Shown here: piece by piece, positions 27,211 through 36,421 of the stretch
Position numbering within the stretch: position 1 is the first letter of the stretch
Layout: each line of letters starts with the position of its first letter
DNA from: Gammaproteobacteria bacterium
GTDB taxonomy: Bacteria > Pseudomonadota > Gammaproteobacteria > Enterobacterales > Permianibacteraceae
DNA length: 64,000 nucleotides
Reading direction: 5' to 3'
Assembly (NCBI GenBank): GCA_016182845.1
Contig: JACPFT010000005.1
Coordinates: forward strand, 62,001-126,000
Notes under the pieces: generated by a model
Databases searched by the model: none
Seen by the model: the letters and a program-made list of their open reading frames with translations, nothing else
Told to the model about the DNA's origin: nothing
Made by a program: the position numbers and the translations under genes

Positions 27211-28185
27211 ATGAATCTGACGATCTACCTGCCCGGCCTGCTTGAGGCCCGGGGTGCGAGCGCCGGCGAGCATCCCATCGCCCATGCCGCCGCCCTCCAG
27301 TTGCGCCGTTTCCTGGCCAAGGCATCCTCGACGCCGCTAGATCCGGGCGACGCCGGCTTCATGCAGCCCCTGCCCGGGGCCGCCGGCCTCGCCGCCAAGG
27401 CCCATGGCCTGCCCGCCGGGCACTGGCTCTGCGCCTCCCCGGTAGAGCTGTCCGCCGATCACCGGGGCATCTACCTCTTGGGCAACGAGTCCCTGGCCCT
27501 GTCCGACGTCGAGGTGGCGGCCCTGGCGGCCAGTCTGAATGCCTTCCTGGCCGAGGACGGCCTACAGCTCTATGCGCCCGAGGCTCACCACTGGTATCTG
27601 CGCGGCGATGCGCCCATCGCCCTGGAAACCACGCCGCTGGCCCAGGTGCTGGGCAAGGACATCGCAGCCTACCAACCGGGCGGCGCCGATGCCCGCCATT
27701 GGCAGCGCCTCGCCACCGAACTGGCCATGCTCCTGCACGGCCATCCGGTCAACGAGGCGCGCCGGGCGGATGGCCGCGCCACCGTGGCGGGCCTGTGGCT
27801 CTGGGGCGAGGGCGAGGGGTCATTGCCCGCGCCGGCCCGGGCCGTGTATTCGGACGAGGCCGCCGTGCGCGGCTGGACGGGCGGGGCGGTCCTGAGCGAG
27901 GCCGAGGGGCTGTGGCGGGGCGGCTTCGCCGGCGACGCGGCGGTGCATAGCGCCGCCCTGGCCCGGGCCATGCGCGAGGGCGATGTGGCGGTCTGGCTGG
28001 CCCGCGTCGCCGAGTGGGATGCCCTGCGCTTCGGGCCGGCCTTGGCGGCCCTGGCTCAGGGGCGTCTCGCCGAGCTCCGCCTCCTGCCCGGCAACGGCCG
28101 GCAATACCGCTTGCGTTCCAGTGACTTGCGTAAATTCTGGCGTCGGCCCAAGCCCCTGACGCACTACCTGGGAGACGCATCATGA
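27211..28185 (+). CDS. rpfE: RpfE-like regulatory protein (COG4255)
   Basis: A 324-residue protein of the family named after Xanthomonas RpfE, distantly related in form to phosphoglycerate mutase-like proteins. Visible conserved stretches are LPAGHWLCASPVELSADHRG, APEAHHWYLRGD and VAGLWLWGEGEG. Biochemical function is unknown; in Xanthomonas rpfE lies next to recJ in the rpf region, as here. The stop overlaps the recJ start by 4 bp. Confidence in the family is good, confidence in any role in cell signalling is low. Confidence 0.75.
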   Translation: MNLTIYLPGLLEARGASAGEHPIAHAAALQLRRFLAKASSTPLDPGDAGFMQPLPGAAGLAAKAHGLPAGHWLCASPVELSADHRGIYLLGNESLALSDVEVAALAASLNAFLAEDGLQLYAPEAHHWYLRGDAPIALETTPLAQVLGKDIAAYQPGGADARHWQRLATELAMLLHGHPVNEARRADGRATVAGLWLWGEGEGSLPAPARAVYSDEAAVRGWTGGAVLSEAEGLWRGGFAGDAAVHSAALARAMREGDVAVWLARVAEWDALRFGPALAALAQGRLAELRLLPGNGRQYRLRSSDLRKFWRRPKPLTHYLGDAS

Positions 28186-29933
28186 GCATGGACACCGCCG
28201 CACCGGCCCGGCTTGCCAAGACCCTGCGCCGGCGCGCTGTCGACGCCGCCCGCGCCGACCAGCTGTCCGGGCATCCGGTCCTGCGCCGGGTCTATGCCGC
28301 GCGGGGCGTGGACGCCGCCGACGAGCTGGAGCTGGGTCTGGCCGGCCTGCTGCCTTACTCCCTGCTGTCCGGGATGGACGCCGCCGTGGACCTGCTGGAA
28401 CGGGCCCTGCGCGACCGGCAGCGCATGCTCATCGTCGGCGATTTCGACGCCGATGGCGCCACGTCCACGGCCCTGGCCTGCCTGGTTCTGCGCGGCCTCG
28501 GCGCGCAGGTCGACTACCTGGTGCCCAACCGCTTCGAGTACGGCTACGGCCTGACTCCGGAGATCGTGGAGGTCGCGGCCGGTATGCACCCTGACCTGCT
28601 CATCACCGTCGACAACGGCATCTCCAGCCTGGCCGGCGTGGCCGCGGCCAAGGCCTTGGGCATGCGCGTCCTGGTCACCGACCACCATTTGCCCGGGGCC
28701 GAGCTTCCGGAAGCCGACGCCATCGTCAATCCCAACCAGCCCGGTTGCGCCTTCCCCTCCAAGGCCCTGGCCGGCGTCGGCGTCATGTTCTACGTCCTGC
28801 TGGCCTTGCGCGCACGCCTGCGCGAGCGGGGCTGGTTCGCCGAGAACGGCTTGCCTGAGCCCAATCTGGCCGAATACCTGGACCTGGTGGCCCTGGGCAC
28901 CGTCGCCGATGTTGTGCCCCTGGACCGCAACAACCGCATCCTCGTCGCCCAGGGACTGGCGCGCATCCGCGCCGGGCGCTGCCGGCCCGGGATCTCGGCC
29001 CTGCTCAGCGTCGGCAAGCGCGAGCGCGCCCGGGTCGGCGCCACGGATCTGGGCTTCACCCTGGGGCCCCGGCTCAATGCCGCCGGGCGCCTTGACGATA
29101 TGTCGGCGGGTATCGAGTGCCTGCTCTGCGCCCACCCGGACCGGGCCCTGACCATGGCCGCCGAGCTGGACGCCCTGAATGCCGAGCGCAAGGACATCGA
29201 GTCGGGCATGCAGGCCGAGGCCTTCGCCGCCCTGGATCGGGTCCTGCCAGGCCTGGCCGGCGAGCTGCCGGCCGGCCTCGCCCTGTTCGAACGGGATTGG
29301 CACCAAGGCGTGGTGGGCATCCTCGCCGCCCGCGTCAAGGACCGCTACCACCGACCCACCATCTGCTTCACCGAGGTGGGGGAGGGCGAGCTCAAGGGTT
29401 CGGCGCGCTCCGTGCCGGGCGTGCATATCCGCGACGCCCTGGACTGGGTGGCCGCCCGGCGCCCGGGCCTGCTCACGAAATTCGGCGGCCATGCCATGGC
29501 GGCGGGCCTGAGCCTGCGCGAAGCCGATCTGCCGGCCTTCCGCACGGCCTTCGCCGAGGCCGTCCTGGCACAGCTGGACGGTCGGGAACTGGTGGCGGAA
29601 ATCTGGAGCGACGGCGAGCTCCAGGCCGAGGAACTGGGCATCGAGCTCGCCGAGATCCTGCGCGCCGCCGGCCCTTGGGGCCAGCATTTCCCCGAGCCGA
29701 CCTTCGACGGCCAGTTCCTGGTGCGCGGCCAGCGCGTCCTGGCCGACAAGCACCTGAAGTTGCAGCTTGCCCACCCGGACACCGGCCTGCTGCTGGATGC
29801 CATCGCCTTCAATGCCGCCCCGGAATGGCTCAAGGGACTGCCCGAGCGCGTGCAGCTGGTCTACAAGCTGGACGTCAACGAATGGCGCGGCGAGCGCAAG
29901 CTGCAGCTTTTGGTGGATTACCTGGCATTTTGA
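28182..29933 (+). CDS. recJ: Single-stranded-DNA-specific exonuclease RecJ
   Basis: A 583-residue RecJ, close to the usual length. The DHH-family phosphoesterase motifs are intact: DFDADG starting at Asp87, VDNGISS near 145, and DHH at 167-169. The DHHA1 domain is visible as EVGEGELKGSARSVPG and KFGGHAMAAGLSL. RecJ degrades single-stranded DNA 5' to 3' in recombination and mismatch or base-excision repair. It is translationally coupled to rpfE by a 4-bp overlap. Confidence 0.97.
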   Translation: MSMDTAAPARLAKTLRRRAVDAARADQLSGHPVLRRVYAARGVDAADELELGLAGLLPYSLLSGMDAAVDLLERALRDRQRMLIVGDFDADGATSTALACLVLRGLGAQVDYLVPNRFEYGYGLTPEIVEVAAGMHPDLLITVDNGISSLAGVAAAKALGMRVLVTDHHLPGAELPEADAIVNPNQPGCAFPSKALAGVGVMFYVLLALRARLRERGWFAENGLPEPNLAEYLDLVALGTVADVVPLDRNNRILVAQGLARIRAGRCRPGISALLSVGKRERARVGATDLGFTLGPRLNAAGRLDDMSAGIECLLCAHPDRALTMAAELDALNAERKDIESGMQAEAFAALDRVLPGLAGELPAGLALFERDWHQGVVGILAARVKDRYHRPTICFTEVGEGELKGSARSVPGVHIRDALDWVAARRPGLLTKFGGHAMAAGLSLREADLPAFRTAFAEAVLAQLDGRELVAEIWSDGELQAEELGIELAEILRAAGPWGQHFPEPTFDGQFLVRGQRVLADKHLKLQLAHPDTGLLLDAIAFNAAPEWLKGLPERVQLVYKLDVNEWRGERKLQLLVDYLAF

Positions 29934-30006
29934 CGGGGGGATAAACCTAGTCCCGGCGCGGCGGCACTCGCTATGCTTGGGCTTTTGCCCTGCCGGAGTG
30001 TTATTC

Positions 30007-31761
30007 ATGCGCCGCCTGCGTACCCTGTCCCTGGCCCTGCTTTGCAGCTACAGCGCCGCCGTCCTGGCCAATCCCATGGACGAGCGTTTCCATGCCCTGA
30101 CCGACAAGGACTGGGCTTTCCGTCTGGCCGAGTTTCCGGATCTGAAGTCCGAGGAGAACCCGGAATTCGTCGCCGACCGCCTGGGCCATGCTGCCGAGGC
30201 CGATCAGCGGCGCCGCCATGCCTTCTGGCTGGGCTTGCGCCAGGAGCTGGACTCGGTCAACGTCGATGCGCTCTCGCCGGATCAGCGCATCAACCACGCC
30301 ATCTTCCGCCGCCAGTTGGACAGCTTCATCGCCGATTACGAGCTGGGCGGTTATCTAATGCCCCTCAATAGCGACAGCAGCTTCTACACCTATCTGTCCC
30401 AGATGCCCGGCCGTCAGCCCTTCGAGACCGAGGCCCATTACCGGGCTTATCTCGGTAAGCTCAAGGATTTCCCGCGCTATTTCGCCGACTACACGGCCCT
30501 GATGCGGGAAGGCCTGAAGCGCGGCATGACCGTGCCCCAGGTGGTGCTCGTCGGCCGGGAGCTGGCCATTAAGCGGCATGCGGAGGTCGCCGATCCGGTC
30601 AAGAGCGTGTATTACTCGCCCTTCCTGACCATGCCCAAGAGCCTGCCGGCGGAGCGCCAGGCCGCGCTGCGGGGCGAGGCCAAGAAGCTTATCGCCGAGG
30701 CGGTCCTGCCGGCCTACCGGGACTTCCTGAAGTTCTTCACCCAGACCTATGTGCCCGGCGCGCGCAAGGATTTGGCGGCGACGCGCCTGCCCAATGGCCA
30801 GGCCTATTACCAGCAGCAGATCCGCGAATACACGACCCTGGATCTGCCGCCGGAGAAGATCCACGCCATCGGCCTATCCGAGGTCAAGCGCATCCGCGCC
30901 GAAATGGACGGCATCATCCGCCAAGTCGGCTTCAAAGGTTCGTTCGCCGAGTTCCTGAGCTTCCTGCGCAGCGACCCCCAGTTCTACGCCAAGACCCCGC
31001 GCGAGTTGCTGATGCATGCCCGCGACATCGCCAAGCGCATCGACGACAAGCTGCCTTCCCAGTTCAAGCTGCTGCCGCGCCAACCCTATGGCGTGGTGCC
31101 GGTGCCCGAAGATATCGCCGAGAGCTATACCGCCGGTCGCTATGTCGGTGCGCCGGCCGGGGGCATGGAGGCCGGGGACTTCTGGGTCAACACCAGCAAA
31201 CTGGAAAGTCGGCCGCTCTATGCCCTGCCGGCCCTGGCCCTGCACGAGGCCGTGCCCGGCCATCATCTGCAAAACGCCCTGGCCGCCGAGCAGGGCGAGC
31301 AGCCGGCCTTCCGCCGCCTGTCCTATATCTCCGCCTACGGCGAGGGTTGGGCGCTGTACAGCGAGCACCTGGGCGTGGAGATGGGCATCTACGAGACGCC
31401 CTATGAGCATTTCGGCCGCCTGACCTATGAGATGTGGCGCGCCTGCCGCCTGGTGGTGGACACCGGCATCCACGCCAAGGGCTGGAGCCGCGATCAGGCC
31501 CTGGACTTCATGCGCGACAACACCGCCTTGTCCTTGCACGAGATCGGCACCGAGATCGACCGCTACATCTCCTGGCCGGGCCAGGCCCTGTCCTACAAGC
31601 TGGGTGAACTCAAGATCCGCGAACTGCGTGCCCGTGCCGAGAAGACGCTGGGCGAGAAGTTCGACCGCCGCGCCTTCCATGACACCATCCTGGCCCTGGG
31701 GTCGGTGCCCCTGGATGTCCTGGAGCGGGAGATGGATGCCTGGATCGCCAAGCAGGGTTGA
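30007..31761 (+). CDS. DUF885 family exported metallopeptidase-like protein
   Basis: A 584-residue protein with an N-terminal signal peptide (RRLRTLSLALLCSYSAAVLA, cleavage near residue 22). The DUF885 family signature HEAVPGHHLQ, a gluzincin-like zinc site, lies around residue 414, followed by YGEGWALYSEHLGVEMG, which supplies further conserved Glu and His. The family contains putative carboxypeptidases; the substrate here is unknown. The longer open frame from 29767 overlaps recJ and lacks a signal peptide, so the ATG at 30007 (GGAG upstream) is preferred. Confidence 0.88.
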   Translation: MRRLRTLSLALLCSYSAAVLANPMDERFHALTDKDWAFRLAEFPDLKSEENPEFVADRLGHAAEADQRRRHAFWLGLRQELDSVNVDALSPDQRINHAIFRRQLDSFIADYELGGYLMPLNSDSSFYTYLSQMPGRQPFETEAHYRAYLGKLKDFPRYFADYTALMREGLKRGMTVPQVVLVGRELAIKRHAEVADPVKSVYYSPFLTMPKSLPAERQAALRGEAKKLIAEAVLPAYRDFLKFFTQTYVPGARKDLAATRLPNGQAYYQQQIREYTTLDLPPEKIHAIGLSEVKRIRAEMDGIIRQVGFKGSFAEFLSFLRSDPQFYAKTPRELLMHARDIAKRIDDKLPSQFKLLPRQPYGVVPVPEDIAESYTAGRYVGAPAGGMEAGDFWVNTSKLESRPLYALPALALHEAVPGHHLQNALAAEQGEQPAFRRLSYISAYGEGWALYSEHLGVEMGIYETPYEHFGRLTYEMWRACRLVVDTGIHAKGWSRDQALDFMRDNTALSLHEIGTEIDRYISWPGQALSYKLGELKIRELRARAEKTLGEKFDRRAFHDTILALGSVPLDVLEREMDAWIAKQG

Positions 31762-31780
31762 ACCGTCGGTGAGAGAAACC

Positions 31781-31823
31781 ACCGTTCGTGCTGAGTAGCG
31801 GGCCGCATGGCCCGCGTATCGAA
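31781..31823. repeat. Single copy of CCGTTCGT...TATCGAA intergenic repeat
   Basis: ACCGTTCGTGCTGAGTAGCG, a GGGCC/GGCCC stem and GTATCGAA match the elements paired at 13756-13863. It lies between the convergent DUF885 and TauE/SafE genes and may act as a weak bidirectional terminator. Confidence 0.65.
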
Positions 31824-31838
31824 GCACTCCCCGTCAGC

Positions 31839-32828
31839 TTAGCGGACGATTTCACCGGTGGCGACGGCTGGCATCTCACCGGCTTCCCGCCAGCCCGCCT
31901 TCAACAAACCCCAGGCCACATAACTCACCACCGCCAGCACGATCCAGCGCACCGCATCAAGCGGCAGCGACTTCACCAGATAGGCCGCCACCAGGACCGC
32001 CGGCACGCCGGCCAGGACGATGGCCCAGGCCGCCCGGGGGTCGAAGGCGTCGCTCAGGCAGAAGCGCGCGCCGCTCAAGGGCATCAGAAACGCGCAGGAG
32101 CCCATCATGATGGGAAAGGCCGCCAGCGGGTTCATGCCCAAGAGGCTGACCACGATCATGCAGGGCGCGTAGAGGCCGATGCCTAGCGGCATGATGAGCC
32201 CCAGCACGAAATTCGCGGCGATGGCGATGCCCAGTTTCATGCCCGAGAGTCCCAGGGCATCCTCGCCGGCCGGCAGGAAGTCCAGTTGCTTGGCGAGCAT
32301 GATGGCCGCCGCCACCAGCAGGGCCGTGCCCATCCCCAAGCGGATCTGCCGGCGCGGCAAGCGCGTCACGGTCCCCGTGCCCAGCCAGGCGCCCAGGCCG
32401 GCGGCGGCGATCATGGGCAGGAGCGTCGAGGGCGCGACCGGCACCAGCTGGATGAAGATCAGGGCCTGGACGATGGTGGGCAGGGTATGGCCCACGGTCA
32501 GCGTGCCGGGGATGCGCTCGTCGGGCACGAGTTTCCAGAAGCGGAACAGGGCCGTGGTCACCGCGAAGGAGCCTATGCCCAAGGTATCGCCGAAATCGGT
32601 GATGGCGCCGGTGGCCAGCTGCTTCCAGCCCGGCCGCCAGATCCGCGCCTCCGGCTCACGCCGCGCCGCGCGGCGCAGTGCCGCCAGCAGAAAGCCCAGG
32701 AAGACCAGGCCCAGCAGGGCGAAGACGCCGAGCAGGGGCAGGGTCAGGGACTGGCCGTCCAGAGTGCAGCCGGAGAGCAACAGGCAGGCGAAAGGGGCGA
32801 GCGGGCGGGGCAGAGTCATGGCGATCAT
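31839..32828 (-). CDS. TauE/SafE (TSUP) family membrane transporter
   Basis: A 329-residue integral membrane protein with about eight hydrophobic helices. The segment TGAITDFGDTLGIGSFAVTT is the family's first repeat signature; FVLGLIMPLGIGLYAPCM is the second. The family exports sulfite, sulfoacetate or related organosulfur anions; the substrate here is unknown. A long basic loop (ARREPEARIWRPGWK) separates the first helix from the repeats. The gene is convergent with the DUF885 gene. Confidence 0.85.
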   Translation of the reverse strand: MIAMTLPRPLAPFACLLLSGCTLDGQSLTLPLLGVFALLGLVFLGFLLAALRRAARREPEARIWRPGWKQLATGAITDFGDTLGIGSFAVTTALFRFWKLVPDERIPGTLTVGHTLPTIVQALIFIQLVPVAPSTLLPMIAAAGLGAWLGTGTVTRLPRRQIRLGMGTALLVAAAIMLAKQLDFLPAGEDALGLSGMKLGIAIAANFVLGLIMPLGIGLYAPCMIVVSLLGMNPLAAFPIMMGSCAFLMPLSGARFCLSDAFDPRAAWAIVLAGVPAVLVAAYLVKSLPLDAVRWIVLAVVSYVAWGLLKAGWREAGEMPAVATGEIVR

Positions 32829-32946
32829 CCTAAGCGCGGTTCAGCCATCCAGTAGAGCCCGGAATCCCAGCGGCGTCCTGCACGATCCGGACGCCGGAAC
32901 GGCGCAATCGTCCAATGCCGCTCAGGCGACCGTTTGAAGCGGCGCC

Positions 32947-33753
32947 TCAGTCCGTCCCCGGCCCGCCGCCGGGATCCTCCTGTACCGGAGTCTCATGCAC
33001 CGGCTCGGCGCCCGGCCTTAGCCAGCCCTGGAGCATGTCCAGGGGCACCGGGAACACGATGGTGCTGCTCTTCTCCCCGGCGATCTCGGTCAGGGTCTGA
33101 AGATAGCGCAGTTGCAGGGCCTGGGGCTGGGCCGCCAGGATCTGCGCTGCCTCCAGCAGCTTGTGGGAGGCCTGAAGCTCGCCCTCGGCATGGATCACCT
33201 TGGCGCGCCGCTCGCGTTCGGCCTCGGCCTGGCGGGCGATGGCGCGGATCATGCTCTCGTTCAGGTCCACGTGCTTGAGCTCCACATTGGAGACCTTGAT
33301 GCCCCAGGCCTCGGTCTGGGCGTCCAGAATGGCCTGGATATCGGCATTGAGCCGGTCTCGCGCGGCCAGCATTTCGTCCAGCTCGTGCTGGCCCAGGACC
33401 GAGCGCAGGGTGGTCTGGGCCAACTGGCTGGTGGCCTCCAGGAAATTCATGACATTGATGATGGCGTGCTTGGGGTCGATGACCCGGAAATACAGCACGG
33501 CATTGACCTTCACCGAGACATTGTCCCGGGAAATCACGTCCTGGGGCGGCACGTCCATGACCAGGGTGCGCAGGTCCACGCGCACCATCTGCTGCACGAT
33601 GGGGATGATGACCACCAGGCCCGGGCCCTTGACCCGCCAGAAGCGGCCCAGGAGGAACACCACGCCGCGCTCGTACTCGCGCAGGACCCGGAACATGCCT
33701 AAGAGGAAGAAGAGGGCGAGTGCGCCCAGGACACCCAGGAATTCCATCAACAT
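32947..33753 (-). CDS. Slipin (stomatin/prohibitin-family SPFH protein)
   Basis: A 268-residue SPFH-domain protein with one N-terminal membrane hairpin (about 5-22). Hallmarks are [10 protein letters not shown]-like [39 protein letters not shown] and [18 protein letters not shown], with a C-terminal helical region rich in Ala/Glu ([17 protein letters not shown]). It begins 3 bp after the stop of the upstream NfeD gene, the classic nfeD-slipin pairing in which the NfeD protease cleaves the slipin C-terminus. Confidence 0.95.
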   Translation of the reverse strand: MLMEFLGVLGALALFFLLGMFRVLREYERGVVFLLGRFWRVKGPGLVVIIPIVQQMVRVDLRTLVMDVPPQDVISRDNVSVKVNAVLYFRVIDPKHAIINVMNFLEATSQLAQTTLRSVLGQHELDEMLAARDRLNADIQAILDAQTEAWGIKVSNVELKHVDLNESMIRAIARQAEAERERRAKVIHAEGELQASHKLLEAAQILAAQPQALQLRYLQTLTEIAGEKSSTIVFPVPLDMLQGWLRPGAEPVHETPVQEDPGGGPGTD

Positions 33754-33756
33754 AAT

Positions 33757-35103
33757 CTAGTCCTCTGGTTTCACCGTCAGTCGTAGGCCTTCCCGCCCCA
33801 GGACGCGCAGGCGCGCGCCACGGCGCACGGGCGTCGCGCAGTGCGCCTGCCAGATCTCGCCGCGCAGGCGCACCCGCCCCAGGCCCGTGAAATCCTCCAC
33901 CGCTTCCGCCTCCGCGCCCAGGATCTCCTCGCCGCCTGCCAGGGCCGGCCGGCGCCTTGCCTTCACGGCCAGGCTCAGGATGGCGCCAAAGAACAGGGCG
34001 CTGAAGGCAGTGACGGCCAGGACCACGGGCAGGGCGACCGCGAAACCCGGCACGTCCCGGTCGAAGAGCAGGAGCGATCCGGCCAGGAAGGCCGCGATGC
34101 CGCCGATGCCGGCCACGCCGAAGCTGGGCATGAAGGCCTCGGCGGCCATGAGGGCAATGCCCAGTGCGAGTAGCCCCAGGCCGGCGTAGGAGACGGGCAG
34201 GAGCTGTAGCGCATAGGCCGCCATCAGCAAGGCGATGGCGCCGACCACGCCCGGCACCAGGCCGCCCGGGTGGTAGAACTCGAAGAACAGGCCGTACACC
34301 CCGATCAGCATCAGCAAATAAGCGACCGTGGGATCGGTGAGCACCATCAGCATGCGCGTGCGCCAATCCGGCTCCAGGACCACCAGCCGCGCCCCGGCCG
34401 TGGCCAAGACCCGCTCGCCCCGCGCCGTCTTCAGCTTGCGGCCCTGAGCCAGGCGCAGCAGCTCCTCCCGGTCCCTGGCCATGAACTCGATGACCCCGGC
34501 CTTGAGGGCATCCTCGGCGCTCAGACTGGAGGCCTCGCGCACGGCCTTCTCGGCGAATTCGGCGTTGCGTCCCCGCTCCTGGGCCAGGCTGCGCAGATAA
34601 GCCGCCGCGTCGTTGACCATCTTGCGCTCCATGGCCGGGCCGGACTCGGCGGACTTGTCCGCTTTGTCCTTGCCTTTGTCCTTGTCCGCCTCCGGCGCGC
34701 TGGGCGTGGGCAACCCGCCTATGGCCACGGGCGTCGCCGCCCCCAGGTTGGTGGCCGGTGCCATGACCGCCAGATGGCTGGCATAGAGGATATAGGTTCC
34801 GGCGCTGGCGGCCCGCGCGCCGGAGGGTGCCACATAGGCGATGACCGGGACCTCGGAGGCCAGGATGGCGTGGATGATGTCGCGCATGGCCTTGTCCAGG
34901 CCGCCCGGGGTGTCCATTTCCAAAATGAGGCATTCGGCCCGTGCCGCCTGTGCCTGGGCCAGGCCCTTTTGCACATGGTCGGCCACGGCCGGCCCGATGG
35001 CTCCGTCGATGTTCAATACATAGACATCGGCGGCGTCGACCCGCGCCGTGCTTATGCCGGCCAGGAAAATGGCCAGGAGGGTGGCCCAAAGGCGGTGCGC
35101 CAT
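33757..35103 (-). CDS. nfeD: NfeD membrane serine protease (ClpP-class)
   Basis: A 448-residue long-form NfeD. A signal peptide (about 1-25, WATLLAIFLAGISTA) is followed by a ClpP-like domain with EMDTPGGLDKAMRDI and APSGARAASAGTYI; by analogy to PH1510, Ser100 is the nucleophile and Lys161 in ERKMVNDAAAYLRSLA the base. Several transmembrane helices follow (about 235-370), and the C-terminus is the NfeD OB-fold (GLGRVRLRGEIWQA). The frame opens at 35184, but ATG 35103 has GGAG five bases upstream and starts the signal peptide. A lysine/aspartate-rich insert (DKDKGKDKADK) lies between the catalytic residues. Confidence 0.93.
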   Translation of the reverse strand: MAHRLWATLLAIFLAGISTARVDAADVYVLNIDGAIGPAVADHVQKGLAQAQAARAECLILEMDTPGGLDKAMRDIIHAILASEVPVIAYVAPSGARAASAGTYILYASHLAVMAPATNLGAATPVAIGGLPTPSAPEADKDKGKDKADKSAESGPAMERKMVNDAAAYLRSLAQERGRNAEFAEKAVREASSLSAEDALKAGVIEFMARDREELLRLAQGRKLKTARGERVLATAGARLVVLEPDWRTRMLMVLTDPTVAYLLMLIGVYGLFFEFYHPGGLVPGVVGAIALLMAAYALQLLPVSYAGLGLLALGIALMAAEAFMPSFGVAGIGGIAAFLAGSLLLFDRDVPGFAVALPVVLAVTAFSALFFGAILSLAVKARRRPALAGGEEILGAEAEAVEDFTGLGRVRLRGEIWQAHCATPVRRGARLRVLGREGLRLTVKPED

Positions 35104-35238
35104 GGGAACTCCCGCGTGTGCATACATAGTTAGCTTAGCAGCGGACCGGGATTCCGGCGGCTGGGGCCATTTAGCGGTGGGCAAGAAACGACCGATTCTA
35201 TAAAATGACGGGTTTACTTCCCGTCACGCGCAATCCCC

Positions 35239-36337
35239 ATGATCGAAATCAACGTCCTCAAGAACACCATCGCCGACCTCCGTGAGCGCACCGCCTCGCT
35301 CAGGGGGTATCTTTGACTACGATCTGAAGTCCGAACAGCTTCAGGAAGTCCAGCGCGAGCTGGAGCAGCCCAACGTCTGGAACGATCCGGAACGCGCCCA
35401 GAACTTAGGGAGAGAGCGCGCCGCCCTGGAAATCGTCGTCAACACCATCGACAAGCTGGAAAGCGGCTGCCATGACGCCGACGAGCTCCTGGAGATGGCC
35501 GCCGAGGAAAACGACGAAGCCACCCTGGTCGGCATCGAGTCCGACCTGAAACAGTTGGAAAAGGCCATCGCCAGCCTGGAATTCCGCCGCATGTTCTCTG
35601 GCAAGATGGACCATTGCACGGCCTATTTCGACATCCAGGCTGGCGCCGGCGGCACCGAGGCCCAGGACTGGGCTAGCATGCTGCTGCGCATGTACTTGCG
35701 CTGGTGCGATGCCCATGGCTTCAAGACCGAGGTCCTGGAAGAGTCCGAGGGCGACGTGGCCGGGATCAAGACCGCCACCGTGCGCGTCGAGGGCGAGTAT
35801 GCCTACGGCTGGCTGCGCACGGAAACCGGCGTGCACCGCCTGGTGCGCAAATCACCCTTCGACTCCGACAACCGCCGCCACACCTCCTTCACCTCCATGT
35901 TCGTCTACCCGGAAGTGGACGATTCCATCGAGATCGACATCAACCCGGCGGATCTGAAGGTCGACACCTACCGCGCCTCCGGTGCCGGCGGCCAGCACGT
36001 GAACCGTACCGAGTCGGCCATCCGCATCACCCACATGCCCACCGGCGTGGTGGTGGCCTGCCAGGCCGACCGTTCCCAGCACAAGAACCGCGCCACGGCC
36101 ATGGGCCAGCTGAAAGCCAAGCTCTACGAGCTGGAGATTCAGAAGCAGAACGCCGAGAAGCAGCGCCTGGAAGAAACCAAGTCCGACATCGGCTGGGGCA
36201 GCCAGATCCGCTCCTACGTCCTCGACCAGTCGCGTATCAAGGATCTGCGCACCGGCGTCGAGCGCACCGACACCCAGTCGGTCCTGGACGGCGATCTGGA
36301 CGAGTACATCGAGGCCAGCCTGAAGAGCGGGCTGTAA
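35239..36337 (+). CDS. prfB: Peptide chain release factor 2, with programmed +1 frameshift
   Basis: RF2, which releases peptides at UGA and UAA. The zero frame from ATG 35239 reads 25 codons to an in-frame TGA at 35314-35316. The classic shift site AGGGGG-TAT-CTT-TGA-C is intact, so a +1 shift at CTT continues in the frame from GAC at 35315 to the TAA at 36337. The product has 365 residues, the same as E. coli RF2. The stop-recognition tripeptide SPF is present ([11 protein letters not shown]), and the catalytic GGQ falls at residues 250-252. Low RF2 raises frameshifting, which gives autoregulation. It is followed by lysS, as in many proteobacteria. Confidence 0.98.
35301..35317 (+). promoter_or_regulatory. 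RF2 programmed frameshift signal
   Basis: The internal Shine-Dalgarno-like AGGGGG, then TAT, the slippery CTT and the UGA stop followed by C, form the standard RF2 recoding element. Confidence 0.97.
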
Positions 36338-36355
36338 ACCGGACACATATTCCCT

Positions 36356-36410
36356 GTAGGTCCCGCTTCAGCGGGACATGGGCAGAATGTCCCGCTGAAG
36401 CGGGACCTAC
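36356..36410. repeat. Paired inverted repeat of the GTAGGTC family, copy 3
   Basis: Two perfect 22-bp complementary arms (starting GTAGGTCCCGCTTCAGCGGG and ending CCCGCTGAAGCGGGACCTAC) are separated by 11 bp. Each arm is itself a hairpin. It fills the gap between prfB and lysS and ends 11 bp before the lysS start codon, so the lysS ribosome-binding region abuts a very stable stem. Confidence 0.85.
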
Positions 36411-36421
36411 GAGAAAACACC

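Noticed and set aside
28164-30008. A 614-codon minus-strand frame opposite recJ
   Set aside because: recJ is certain on the plus strand with all motifs; the opposite frame has only Gly/Gln/Ala-rich sequence.
32993-35089. A 698-codon minus-strand frame across slipin and NfeD
   Set aside because: It is in another frame of the same strand, Gly/Arg-rich without family features, while both real genes have catalytic and domain signatures.
35171-35204. Promoter for prfB with TATAAA at 35199
   Set aside because: The -10-like sequence is good, but no -35 lies at a usual distance, so I did not list it as a feature.
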